Assembly (NCBI GenBank): GCA_905221605.1
Contig: CAJNDS010002617.1
Location: forward strand, 62,501 to 97,500
DNA length: 35,000 nt
Origin: Symbiodinium natans
Taxonomy: Eukaryota > Sar > Dinophyceae > Suessiales > Symbiodiniaceae
Direction of reading: 5' to 3'
Both the position numbers and the translations under genes were made by a program. This document shows, piece by piece, positions 1 through 9,300 of this stretch. The notes beneath the pieces are model-generated. The model searched no databases. It saw only the letters and a list, made by a program, of their open reading frames with translations, and had not been told where the DNA came from. Each line of letters opens with the position of its first letter. The first letter of the stretch is position 1.

Positions 1-364
1 GTTCAGTTGACGTCCAACACCAGAACTCACCTGGCAGTCTGCACTTTCACGCTCTCAAAACAAAGACGTGGGTTCAGGGCTGACGGGTCGCCGTAAGGGG
101 TTCTGATACTAGGGAATGAGGGAATTTGGGAACCCCACAGGCTCCCAAAAAAGGCAAATCTAGGGGGGAAAGATGAAAGAAGGTACGTAATTCTCTCGTT
201 GCCTGCGAAGAACCCATAAGCTGACGGGCTTTCGCGCTCATCGAGTACTTGCAGAAGACCATCCTCTATGTGAAGGACGGATTGGGGCACGCCGACTGGC
301 CGGGAGGGTTGCATGCAGCCATTCCCGGTCACGGGCCGCACACGGCTCAACAGTGCGTTGAGAG

Positions 365-523
365 GTTCAAGCGCAGTCTGAAGCAGATGCACCCGGCAGG
401 GTATCACTTGTGGGCATGGAGCAGATCACGCCCCGCCTGGAAGCTTCGATGCGAGCCTTGAACATCCAGCACCACTACGTTGCGGAGACAATGGTCATCT
501 ACGTGCCACCGGATCCCACTGAG
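365..523 (+). CDS. Exon of unrecognised protein
   Basis: A 53-codon open frame begins after an AG|G acceptor (gagag|gtt) and ends at a GT donor (gag|gtttga); the frame would stop at once beyond that donor. The peptide includes MEQITPRLEASM and ETMVIYVPPDPTE and reads as ordinary soluble protein with GC-rich third positions. No family is recognised. A longer frame from 249 overlaps it in another register but has less coding-like codon use. The next 340 bp downstream are telomeric repeat, so the exon ends directly against an array. Confidence 0.55.
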
Positions 524-533
524 GTTTGAGTGC

Positions 534-876
534 TCCCTAAAACCCTAAAACCCTAAAACCCTAAAGCCCTAAAGCCCTAAAGCCCAAAAACCCTAAAACC
601 CTAAAACCCTAAAACCCTAAAACCCTAAAACCCTAAAACCCTAAAACCCTGAAACCTAAAACCCTAAAACCCTAAAACCCTAAAACCCTAAAACCCTAAA
701 ACCCTAAAACCCTAAAACCCTAAAACCCTAAAACCCTAAAACCCTAAAACCCTAAAACCCTAAAACCCTAAAACCCTAAAACCCTAAAACCCTAAAACCC
801 TAAAACCCTAAAACCCTAAAACCCTAAAACCCTAAAACCCTAAAACCCTAAAACCCTAAAACCCTAAAACCCTAAA
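534..876 (+). repeat. Interstitial telomeric array, CCCTAAAA variant
   Basis: About 340 bp of an 8-nt unit, CCCTAAAA, instead of the 7-nt CCCTAAA used nearly everywhere else here. The first units are degenerate (ccctaaag, cccaaaa) and the rest almost uniform, which suggests local homogenisation of one variant. It is the longest uniform C-rich block in the window. Confidence 0.95.
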
Positions 877-1200
877 CAAATGATGCGGGCGCTTTCTCGT
901 TTAGTATTTTACCGCCCGTAATAATATAATGTTAAGGGAAGTGTGAATGAAGAGAGCGAAATGAACACGAAAACTTCTATTCTAAGGGCCCTCAATCATT
1001 AATGTTATTATAAGGGCCCAATATGCTATTATTATTATTATTATGGCGGGCGAAATGAAAGACAATATACGAACGCAGGAATGCTTTCATCGTGTTCCCT
1101 TGTAATAATGAAATTTACTGCGTTCATTATAATTCAGCTCATCCATCACGTGGGCACACCTTAATAATATCTTTGTGTCCCGTTCATTCGTTCACTCATG
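877..1200. other. AT-rich spacer, no gene seen
   Basis: Low-GC sequence with ATT/TTA-like triplets near 1026-1044 and two copies of taagggccc flanking an AT-rich centre (about 983-1019). It also carries gcgggcg-type segments at both ends. No convincing coding frame is visible. The composition contrasts sharply with the GC-rich exons and resembles the AT-rich spacer at 15551-15779. Confidence 0.5.
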
Positions 1201-1546
1201 CATTTACCCGAAACCCTAACCCCGAAACCCCAGCCCCAAAGCCAAAACTTATGGTTTTTATAGGGATTGGGGATCAGTGGCCCCTTGCGCCCTGCGGCCC
1301 GCCACCCATAAGCCCAGGGTTTGGGTTCAGGTTTTAGGCTTTACGGCAGGGAATGAGGGAATTGGGTACCTTATTCTCCCAATCGTACCCTTGAACGGAT
1401 AATTTGGGGGTACCTAGCTCCCTAAACCCTAAACCCTAAACCTAAACCCTAAACCGTAAACCCTAAACCCCAAACCCTAAACCCCCCTACTAAGAACCAG
1501 TCAGTTTAGGTTTGGTAAGGTTGGGGTGCCAGAACTTGGTTCCCAG

Positions 1547-1611
1547 GCGACGACGACGAGCAAGAGGAGGAGGAGCGCGGCGAGTGCGGTCATAGCGTGA
1601 TGTCGAACTTG
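1547..1611 (+). CDS. Acidic exon of unrecognised protein
   Basis: Between a tcccag|g acceptor and a GT donor (cttg|gtgctcc) the frame encodes a run of Asp/Glu followed by RGECGHSVMSNL. The acidic stretch suggests a disordered segment. CCCTAAA arrays lie on both sides (1422-1480 and 1617-1751). Confidence 0.45.
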
Positions 1612-1616
1612 GTGCT

Positions 1617-1751
1617 CCTAAACCCTAAACCCTAAACCCTAAACCCTAAACCCTAAACCCTAAACCCTAAACCCTAAACCCTAAACCCTAAACCCTAAAC
1701 CCTAAACCCTAAACCCTAAACCCTAAACCCTAAACCCTAAACCCTAAACCC
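1617..1751 (+). repeat. Telomeric array (CCCTAAA)n
   Basis: Nearly perfect CCCTAAA heptamers, about 19 copies, ending in CCCTTAG, which could itself serve as a 3' splice site. A more degenerate C-rich block follows at 1915-2112 with CCCTAAG and CCCGAAA variants. Confidence 0.95.
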
Positions 1752-2137
1752 TTAGTAGGGAACTAGACACAAGGATGCATAAGGTACCCTATCTCGCCCT
1801 TCAAGAGCCCAGCAAAGGCACCGAGTTACGAACCGGTGAGGCAAAAAAAACCCAAGCCTTGAAATCCAGGCCCTAAACCCGAAACCTAAAACAATAAACC
1901 CTACTTGAGCCCGAAACCCGAAGCCCTAATCGAGCCCTAAACCCTAAACCCTAAACCCTTAACCCCTAACCCCTAAACCCTAAACCCTAAACCTTAAACC
2001 CTAGACCTAACCCCTAAACCCTAAACCCTAAACCCTAAACCCGAAAACCCTAAGCCCTAAACCCTAAGCCCTAAACCTTAAACCCTAAGCCCTCTAAACC
2101 CTAAACCCTAAGCCCTACTGGAGAACTAAGCTTTGAG

Positions 2138-2200
2138 CCCTGGAGGATGATGAGATCTCGGAGGTGGAGGACTTCGGAGGCTGTAGCCCCAAGCTTGCGG
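2138..2200 (+). CDS. Exon of unrecognised protein (acidic)
   Basis: The frame reads LEDDEISEVEDFGGCSPKLA. It lies in a unique island with a CCCTAAA-type array upstream (1915-2112) and a TTTAGGG array downstream (2226-2370), the commonest exon arrangement here. The donor is probably in the tgcgg|gt region near 2200. No family is recognised. Confidence 0.45.
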
Positions 2201-2225
2201 GTTTAAGGGGCAACCCGGAAGGAAG

Positions 2226-2370
2226 AGTTTAGGGTTTGGGGTTTAGGGTTTAGGTTTAGGGTTTAGGGTTTAGGGCTTAGGGTTTAGGGCTTAGGGCTTA
2301 GGGCTTCGGGCTTAGGGCTTAGGGCTTAGGGTTTGGGCTTTTAGGGGTTCGGGCTAGGGCTTAGGGCTTA
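2226..2370 (+). repeat. Telomeric array, TTTAGGG/CTTAGGG
   Basis: G-rich heptamers on the + strand with a locally spread CTTAGGG variant. It sits directly downstream of the exon at 2138-2200. Confidence 0.9.
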
Positions 2371-2384
2371 GGACCAACCCCCGC

Positions 2385-2640
2385 ACTTCCCAGAGACTCC
2401 AATACACGTAGTTAAGGAATGGTGGGTTAGGGTTGGGGTTGGGATGTTCCTCCTTATACTAACAGTCCTTTGTAGGTATTGTACTAGGTGGTACTAGAAG
2501 CCCTCTTAAGGACAGTTAGTTCAAGGGGGAACATCCAAAGTTAGGGTTTTGTAGGGTTTGGAGCCCAAAGCCCCTTTGTGCAGGAATATTCCTTGAAGAT
2601 CACATTCAGGTCCCTATTGTGCTTTACGGAATATTCCTGC
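2385..2640. mobile_element. Nested introner-like elements (families D and E)
   Basis: A family-D left end (agactccaatac...gttaaggaat, from 2385) is followed by a complete family-E element at about 2443-2538. Its arms, ggatgttcctccttatacta... and ...aagggggaacatcc, are inverted complements over about 29 bp. A second D-type segment with ggaatattcc at both ends lies at 2581-2637. This reads as one element inserted in or beside another. The gene context is unclear, but the same families form introns elsewhere in the window. Confidence 0.6.
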
Positions 2641-2999
2641 GTGCTCGAGTCTCACCCTCAAACCCTAAACTTCAGATGATCCCCCTTTCCGATGGCCGTA
2701 CTTTTGGTGAGTATCCTTAAGGAATTCTATCGTTGCACTGAGATGATTTGACCTGAGTTCTGGGGGGCCTCTACGGTACCTTGAAGAACCACGACACTGC
2801 ATGTTAATAGGGACCTGGGTTTTGGGGATTCGCACCTTTCGATCGTGCCATAAATCTGGGGTATATGCAGCGTGCTCTTTTCTGGGGCGTGTCTAGGGAC
2901 GCTAGTGGTGCCCTTCTTCCGACTGGGTCCCTTTGAATAGGGGGGGCCTGGTTCCTTTTGGGTTTAGGGTTCAGGGTTTGGTTCTTAGGTGGTTGGGGT
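2641..2999. other. Unique spacer, no gene recognised
   Basis: Mixed-composition sequence with a short telomere-like patch at 2958-2980. No frame on either strand shows convincing coding character or splice boundaries. It is probably intron or intergenic sequence. Confidence 0.35.
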
Positions 3000-3003
3000 C
3001 CAG

Positions 3004-3030
3004 ATCATGGAGGCTGAGAAGGTCTTCGAG
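3004..3030 (+). CDS. Short exon of unrecognised protein
   Basis: Between gtccag| and |gtcaat the frame reads IMEAEKVFE, phase 0 at both ends. An alternative is a longer exon continuing VNGCPVGLL to a later donor. The hydrophilic helical composition fits the surrounding exons. Confidence 0.35.
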
Positions 3031-3255
3031 GTCAATGGCTGCCCTGTTGGATTGCTCTCCCCGTCCATAAGCTCTGGTCATCGTGGTTCCTAGTGAGGAG
3101 TTCCGGGAACCTGGGTCAAAGGGCTATACATGGGGCAGTTCTCCGAATTAAAGACCTTTATACTTGCTTTGAGTACCCTACATATAAGGCCCGGTACTAG
3201 AGAGCAGGAATCCCAAGATTGAGTACCCAAACGAAGAAGAGAACACGAAGCCCAG

Positions 3256-3320
3256 GGGATGCGCGGAAGATCCGCGAGCGCCTCTCCACCATGCCACTGT
3301 GGCTGTGGATGGAGGGCTTC
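3256..3320 (+). CDS. Exon of unrecognised protein
   Basis: After a CCCAG|G acceptor the frame reads DARKIRERLSTMPLWLWMEG. A stop (tag) follows at about 3328-3330, so the exon ends at a donor in the ggcttcggg stretch. A TTTAGGG array starts at once downstream. The codon choice (cgc, ctc, ctg, gag) is typical of the better-supported exons. Confidence 0.5.
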
Positions 3321-3325
3321 GGGGA

Positions 3326-3575
3326 ATAGGGTTTAGGGTCTAGGGTTTGGGGTTTAGGCTTTAGGGTTAGGGTTTAGGGTTTAGGGTTTAGGGTTTAGGG
3401 TTTAGGGTTTAGGGTTTAGGGTTTAGGGTTTAGGGTTTAGGGTTTAGCGTTTTAGGGTTTAGGGTTTAGGGTTTAGGGTTTAGGGTTTAGGGTTTAGGGT
3501 TTAGGGTTTAGGGTTTAGGGTTTAGGGTTTAGGGTTTAGGGTTTAGGATAACTTAGGGTTTAGGGTTTAGGGTTT
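3326..3575 (+). repeat. Telomeric array (TTTAGGG)n
   Basis: About 35 heptamers, mostly perfect, with single-base interruptions such as tagcgttttaggg at about 3447. It lies immediately 3' of an exon. Confidence 0.95.
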
Positions 3576-3579
3576 TAGA

Positions 3580-3960
3580 CCCCAAAACCCAAGTCCCAAA
3601 GAGTTGGTGGGCTTGGCCTTCGACTTCGTGGGTGTGGGGTCCGGGTCATGGGGCCCTTCTCGGGGTTGAGATAGGCCCTATATGCACTTGGCACAGTTCC
3701 CTCAACCGACATGCTTTAGCTCTTCAGGTTCGCAGATGTTTTGAGAGAGAAAAAACATGAAAAGCACTAAAAGCCTAAACGGATGGCTTGCCTTTCCCCC
3801 GGAAGCGGATGTGACGCACACCTCAGAGGCCCTAAGCCTGTCCCCTTACTGCATGGTGGAGCACGTTTGTTTCTTTCCTGCCCCCCTTGAAGCTGCCAGA
3901 AATCTTTCGGGCTGCGTTCAAGGACCTTCGACGTTGATGATCTAGGGTCGTAACAGCAAG
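3580..3960. other. Unique spacer with weak coding hints
   Basis: Around 3600-3650 one frame reads ELVGLAFDFVGVGSG, which may be an exon, but no clear donor or acceptor pair was found. At 3757-3945 both strands are open, so neither is informative. Confidence 0.3.
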
Positions 3961-3973
3961 CCTCGGCTGCGAG

Positions 3974-4043
3974 GTTCGAACACAACGACCTCATCAACAA
4001 CCGGATGGCGGTGTTGACCAAGGCTTTCGCCGAGATACTGCAG
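3974..4043 (+). CDS. Exon of unrecognised protein
   Basis: After a gcgag|g acceptor the frame reads FEHNDLINNRMAVLTKAFAE followed by ILQ, a clearly coding amphipathic helix. The exact donor is uncertain. The sequence gaggttcgaacac inside it resembles a tRNA T-loop only by chance. Confidence 0.55.
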
Positions 4044-4084
4044 TTTACCCTATACACTTTATGTACTCTCCCATACGTCCTCTA

Positions 4085-4290
4085 GCTTGTGAACCCCCAT
4101 GAACCCCATAAACCCATAATTCCTATGAACCCCATGAACCCTCGGCCCTAATGAACCCTCTAACCCCTACTATCCATGAACCCGAAGCCAACAATACCCG
4201 TGTAAGGCCTACACGCCCCATATGCCCTACAAGCCCAACAAAAACCCTGTAGGCCTTGTAAACCCTCCAAGCCCTAGAAGCCCTAAACCC
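4085..4290 (+). repeat. Degenerate telomere-derived sequence
   Basis: Loose repeats such as catgaacccc, aagccctag and ctaaccc look like mutated CCCTAAA units. A short candidate exon (ERHTAEAANRLLHS) follows at about 4293-4337. Confidence 0.5.
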
Positions 4291-4422
4291 TAAAGAGAGG
4301 CACACGGCCGAAGCCGCCAATCGCCTCCTCCATAGCTTCTGAGCTATCCCTTCGGCTTCGGCTTCAGACTGTGGCTGAGGGAAAGACGGGGCTTAGGGTT
4401 TTGAGTGTAGAGGTTACCCTAA

Positions 4423-4530
4423 ACTCTAAGCCCGAAACCCTAAAACCCCAAACCCCAAACCCTAAAACCCCAAACCCCAAACCCCAAACCCCAAACCCTA
4501 AACCCTAAACCCTAAGCCCCAAACCCTAAA
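4423..4530 (+). repeat. Telomeric array, CCCTAAA/CCCCAAA
   Basis: C-rich heptamers with many CCCCAAA units, just upstream of the exon at 4587-4638. Confidence 0.9.
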
Positions 4531-4586
4531 CTCCTTTGCCATGCAGGCCCAAGCTCAACAAGCCAGGGCTCCCAATTGTTTTGCAG

Positions 4587-4638
4587 AGCTTTTGGGTCTG
4601 ACATGGCTCCGACGCTGCTCCAGCCGCCCGTGCGGGAG
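4587..4638 (+). CDS. Exon of unrecognised protein
   Basis: Bounded by tttgcag| and a GT donor (cgggag|gtgccc), the frame reads AFGSDMAPTLLQPPVRE. A C-rich array lies upstream (4423-4530) and a G-rich array downstream (4651-4770). Confidence 0.5.
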
Positions 4639-4650
4639 GTGCCCCAAATC

Positions 4651-4770
4651 CGTTTAGGGTTTAGGGTTTAGGGTTTAGGGTTTAGGGTTTAGGGTTGAGG
4701 GTTTACGGTTTAGGGTTTAGGGTTTAGGGTTTAGGGTTGAGGGTTTAGGGTTTAGGGCTTAGGGCTGTGG
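4651..4770 (+). repeat. Telomeric array (TTTAGGG)n
   Basis: About 15 heptamers with two TTGAGGG units, directly downstream of the exon at 4587-4638. A second G-rich block lies at 4926-5017. Confidence 0.92.
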
Positions 4771-4863
4771 GGTTTGTTTTTCCTTTGTTGCACATGTTTG
4801 GGCCTGGGGGATGTAGGATATCGGGGATGTAAAGATACCTGGCTTCAAGGTTTAGGCGCTTAG

Positions 4864-4928
4864 GGGCCTTGAGAAGTTCGAGTCTGGGATGAGGGCAGCT
4901 TGGCATCCCGGTGCCCGTAAGTACGAGG
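4864..4928 (+). CDS. Exon of unrecognised protein
   Basis: After a gcttag|g acceptor the frame reads LEKFESGMRAAWHPGARKYE and ends where the next G-rich array begins. The GT donor (acgagg|gtttag) is made by the telomeric repeat itself. G-rich arrays are on both sides. Confidence 0.5.
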
Positions 4929-5037
4929 GTTTAGGGTTTAGGGTGTAGGGTGTAGGGGTCAGGGTTTAGGGTTTAGGGTTTAGGGTTTAGGGTTTAGGGT
5001 TTAGGGTTTTTTGCCATGTTTCAGTAACCCCAAGCCC

Positions 5038-5121
5038 TACTTGGAGGTTCATGTGTAGCTCTCAGTGGGGTTATACGTATAGTTACCATACTTAGAACCC
5101 AAATTATCGCTAACCTCCAAG
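5038..5121. mobile_element. Family A introner-like element A1
   Basis: Family A is defined by terminal inverted repeats tacttggaggttcatg / catgaacctccaagta. A1 starts with tacttggaggttcatg and ends with taacctccaag, 84 bp, with an internal gttatacgtatagtta stretch typical of the family. Nothing shows whether it is spliced here. Confidence 0.7.
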
Positions 5122-5241
5122 CAAGCCTGCAAGCCCTATACCCGAAATCCCGAAGCCCTTTAAACCCTAAACGTCACTGCACTTTTGTGTTGCTGCGTTC
5201 ATGGTCCGGGGTATCTCTCCTTGGTGGCACTGAGGTTTTCC

Positions 5242-5455
5242 TCAACCCTAAACCCTAAACCCTAAATCCTAAACCCTAAACCCTAAACCCTAAACCCTAA
5301 ACCCTAAACCCTAAACCCTAAACCCTAAACCCTAAACCCTCAACCCTCAACCCTAAACCCTAAAAACCCTAAACCCTAAAAACCCTAAACCCTAAAAAAC
5401 CCTAAACCCTAAACCCTAAACCCTAAACCCTAAACCCTGAACCCTAAACCCTAAA
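5242..5455 (+). repeat. Telomeric array (CCCTAAA)n
   Basis: About 30 heptamers with CCCTCAA and CCCTAAAAA variants, ending in ctaaacttaag beside the GC-rich island at 5460-5615. Confidence 0.95.
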
Positions 5456-5615
5456 CTTAAGCGAGCTGCGGGCGCTGCGATAGCCAGCAGCGAGCGTGCA
5501 GGGGGCGACAGCCCCTGCCAGCTCCGGAGCATGCGCGACAGTCGCTGCGAAGGAGCTCCGTTGGCTGCACTGGCTCGGTGCCGGCGCACGCGACAGGCGT
5601 GCTGGATCTGCTAGA
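5456..5615 (+). other. GC-rich island, probably coding, frame uncertain
   Basis: About 160 bp of GC-rich unique sequence is open in two + frames (one includes MRDSRCEGAPLAALARCRR). Splice junctions were not resolved. It may be an upstream exon of the kinase gene. Confidence 0.35.
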
Positions 5616-6151
5616 GAGATATGACCCCAAACCCTGGGCTCGTTCCTCCCGTACAATTGCTGAGCCTTTTTACCATTTCTGATGCCTTTTTGGGTCCTCC
5701 CGGACCATTTCTGAGCCTGAAGATTTTGTGGACCCTTCTGAGCCCCAGATCCCTTTCAAACCTTTTTTTGGGCCTTTCCCGGACCATTTCTGAGCTTTTT
5801 TGGGGCTTTTCCCAGACCAGTTCTCAGCTATCAAGTCCCCCAAATCCCAAAGCACTAACCTCGATCCGTGGCATAGCGCGGAATATTATCTATTTGAGAG
5901 GAGAGCCGACAACAAATAAATATGAAAACCCTAAACCCGACCAAGGTCATAAACTGGGTGGGTGGGTTGGGAAAGGACATGAACCTTGGCGCACACCACA
6001 ACACACGCCCTGCGTGGTGGTGTGCGCGGAGCATGTGACACACCCTAAAACCCTAAACCCTAACCCGGTTTCGGGTTTAAGTGGTTTAGGGGCTGCTTGT
6101 ACTTGCTTCGTCGCGCTGGTCGTCATGGCGAGTACCTACAGCACCGGAAAG
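5616..6151. other. Spacer with imperfect 20-30 bp repeats
   Basis: Between 5640 and 5840 the motif ttttgggcctttcccggac(ca)tttctgagc recurs about five times with drift. This accounts for the long + and - open frames here. A few CCCTAAA units lie at 5926 and 6042. At 6125-6151 the frame MASTYSTGKR could be a start exon, but this is unproven. Confidence 0.4.
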
Positions 6152-6376
6152 AGACCTAAACCCTAAACCCTAAACCCTAAACCCTAAACCCTAAACCCTA
6201 AACCCTAAACCCTAAACCCTAAACCCTAAACCCTAAACCCTAAACCCTAAACCCTAAACCCTAAACCCTAAACCCTAAACCCTAAACCCTGAACCCTGAA
6301 CCCTGAACCCTGAACCCTGAACCCTGAACCCTAAACCCTAAACCCTAAACCCTAAACCCTAAACCTTAAAACCTAA
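6152..6376 (+). repeat. Telomeric array with CCCTGAA sub-block
   Basis: About 30 heptamers; at 6286-6325 six successive units are CCCTGAA. This kind of local variant block is expected from replication slippage. The array abuts the acceptor of the first recognised kinase exon (aaacccag|gac). Confidence 0.95.
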
Positions 6377-6382
6377 ACCCAG

Positions 6383-9300
6383 GACCTACATGGAGGAGAA
6401 GTGTCGGACTCAATCGCCTCCTTCGCTTCCCTGCGCTCTCGCTCCACCGCCTCATCGGTGCGGAGCACCCGAGGCCCGCTGGAAGAGAGCTACGATCTCA
6501 AGGCGGGCTGGGTTTAGGGTTTAGGGTTTCGGGTCTCGGGTTTAGGGTTTAGGGTTCAGGGTTTAGGGTTTAGGTTTCGGGTTTCGGGTTTACGGTTTAG
6601 GATTTAGGGTTCTGGGTTTAGGGTTTAGAGTTTAGAGTTTTCTCCTAGAGTTCAGAGGCTTCAGAATGTTCATCGAGACATGCGGCGTCCTTCTCCGAGG
6701 GTCCGTTTAAGCCAATTCTGCCATATGCGCGGGGAGAACGGGACATTCTAACTGTTGTAACCTTCCCTTTGAGGCAGCTTCAGATAGTTCATGTTCACGC
6801 TACGCGACCCGCCTCGGTCAGGGCCGGGTGGTTGGGGGTCATGGGGTTGGGGGGTGGACGGAGGCGGGGATGGGTGTTGGGGTGCGGTGGGTCGTCTGCC
6901 TAATGTCCCCCTGGGCTTCCAAGCAAAAAAGAAGTTCCAAAATAACGGGTGCAGTCGGCCGTTGCGCAGGTGGGGTACCTGCTTGATGCTTTAAGTTGGC
7001 ACCTGTATTCTGTGCGCAGGAGGGCATGCAGTCTCCTCCGTTTCTCTTTCAGAACCCCTCCCCCCCAAAAAAATTAGACAACAGAAAGGTCATAATCCCT
7101 AATGTTGCCCTCATGAGAATATTTTTTCGGGGGTTCTTACGCAATTGCTAACAATTGGGTAGTTCTCTTTGTTATATACGGTCCCCTTTTTGGGGTCCTT
7201 GTTATCAGGGTGCCGTAAAAACCCTAAACCCTAAACCCAACCTCCTAAACCTTAAACCCGAAACCCTAAACCCAAAACCCAAAACGCGAAACCCTAAACC
7301 CTAAACCCCAAACCCTAAACCCTAAACCCTAAACCCTAAACCCTAAACCCTAAACCCTAAACCAGAAACCCTAAACCCTAAACCCTAAACCCTAAACCCT
7401 AAACCCTAAACCCTAAACCCTAAACCCTAAACCCTAAACCCTAAACCCTAAACCCTAAACTTTTACTATACAGGGGACCCAACCCATACCACTGTCGAGG
7501 TCCCCCTCGGTGAAGGCCGCTTCGGGACAGTGCGCGAGGCGGCTCGGAGAACCATCAGGGTTTAGGGTTTAGGGTTTGGGGTTTAGGGTTCAGGGCTTTG
7601 GGGCCAGCTCCTCAAATTTAGGGCTTTAGGGTTTCAGGGTTTAGGGTTTAGGGCTTTGGGGTTTCAGGGTTTAGGGGTTTCAGGGTTTAGGGTTTGGGGT
7701 TTCAGGGTTTCAGGGTTTAGGGCTTTGGGGTTTCAGGGTTTAGGGTTTAGCGCTTTGGGGTTTCAGGGTTTAGGGTTTAGGGTTTGGGGTTTGGGGTTTG
7801 GGGTTTCAGGGTTTAGGGTTTAGGGCTTTGGGGTTTCAGGGTTTAGGGTTTAGGGCTTTGGGGTTTTCAGGGTGTAGGGTTTAGGGCTTTGGGGTTTCGG
7901 GGTGTAGGGTTTAGGGTTTAGGGTTAAGGGCTTTGGGGTTTCAGGATATTGCTTGGCGTCCCGGTTGGGCTCACTACAAGGTGCCTCCTAAAGAAGGGGC
8001 GGGTTTAGGGTTTGGGGTTTGGGGTTTGGGGTTTGGGGTTTGCTGGCACCCGAAAGACCCAGCTCTAGCCAGGTCGTTCGCAAGGGCAGCAAGGAGCGCT
8101 TTGCCGTGAAGGCAGGACTTAAGGGTTATCAGGCTCATCTGGGCTTCTCTATCCTAAACCCTAAACCCTAAACCCTAAACCCTAAACCCTAAACCCTAAA
8201 CCCTAAACCCTAAACCCTAAACCCTAAACCCTAAACCCCAAACCCCAAACCCTAAACCCCAAACCCCAAACCCCAAACCCTAAACCCTAAACCCTAAACC
8301 CCAAACCCCAAACCCCAAACCCTAAACCCTACCTCTTGTTTGGCAATAAGGCCCCGCCTCCCAAGAGGGGTTTACGGTTTCGGGGTTTGGAGGACCTATA
8401 CCATGCTTTCATCTCCGCTGAGCTGGGCAAGAAGGTTTTCTTCAAAGACGCCATCATGTGGGATGTTCCCCCTATGATAATTCTTATTAAGGACTGTTAG
8501 TATAAGCCGTCCTTAATACGGATGATAGTACCCCTTATTAAAGACGCCATCATGTGGGATGTTCCCCCTATTATAATCCCTATGAAGGACTGTTAGTCTA
8601 GCCTAACCAGTCCTTAATAAGGATGATAGTACCCCCCAGTCTAATCCCTATTAAGGGTTGTTAGTATAAGGGGGGGAACGTCCCAAGCCATCATGTAGGT
8701 GCATGGGCAAAAGAACTGGGTGCCAATTTGGTATCACTTCCAACTTCCCCCTCTTTAGGGTTTAGGGTTTAGGGTTTAGGGTATTTTGGAGGGGCTCAAA
8801 AAGCAGCCGCAGTATCGGACCATGCGTGAGGGACACCCTGAAGTCTAGACACCCGAAACCCTAAACTCCTAAAGGCCGAAAACCCTAAACCCCAAAATTT
8901 TGCAGCCCGAAAACCCTAAACTCCAAACCCCAAACCCCAAACCCTAAAACCCACACCCTAAACCCTAAACCCTAAACCCTAAACCCTAAACCCTAAACCC
9001 TAAACCCTAAACCCTGAACCCGAAACCCGAAACCCTAAACCCTAAACCCTTAACCCCCAAACCCTAAACCCCTAAACCCTAAACCCTAAACCCTAAACCC
9101 TACACCCTAAACCCTTAACCCTTCACTTGCCGTTGAGGTGATGGAGTCCGGGAAGGACAGCGAGTCGGAGTTTAAAGCCCTCGCCGAGCTCCACCACCCG
9201 AACATCGTGGAGCTCCACGAGGCTTCATGGGGCTCTTAAGGGAGGGTTTATGGTTTAGGGTTCAGGTGTTTAGGGGTTTAGGGGTTTAGGGTTTAGGTAG

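Noticed and set aside
249-461. A 70-residue frame at the left edge
   Set aside because: Overlaps a better exon (365-523) that has an AG|G acceptor and a GT donor at its ends.
534-876. True chromosome end
   Set aside because: Arrays occur on both strands throughout the window with genes on each side, so they are interstitial.
3968-3990. tRNA T-arm (gaggttcgaacac)
   Set aside because: No acceptor or anticodon arms around it and the region is a coding exon.
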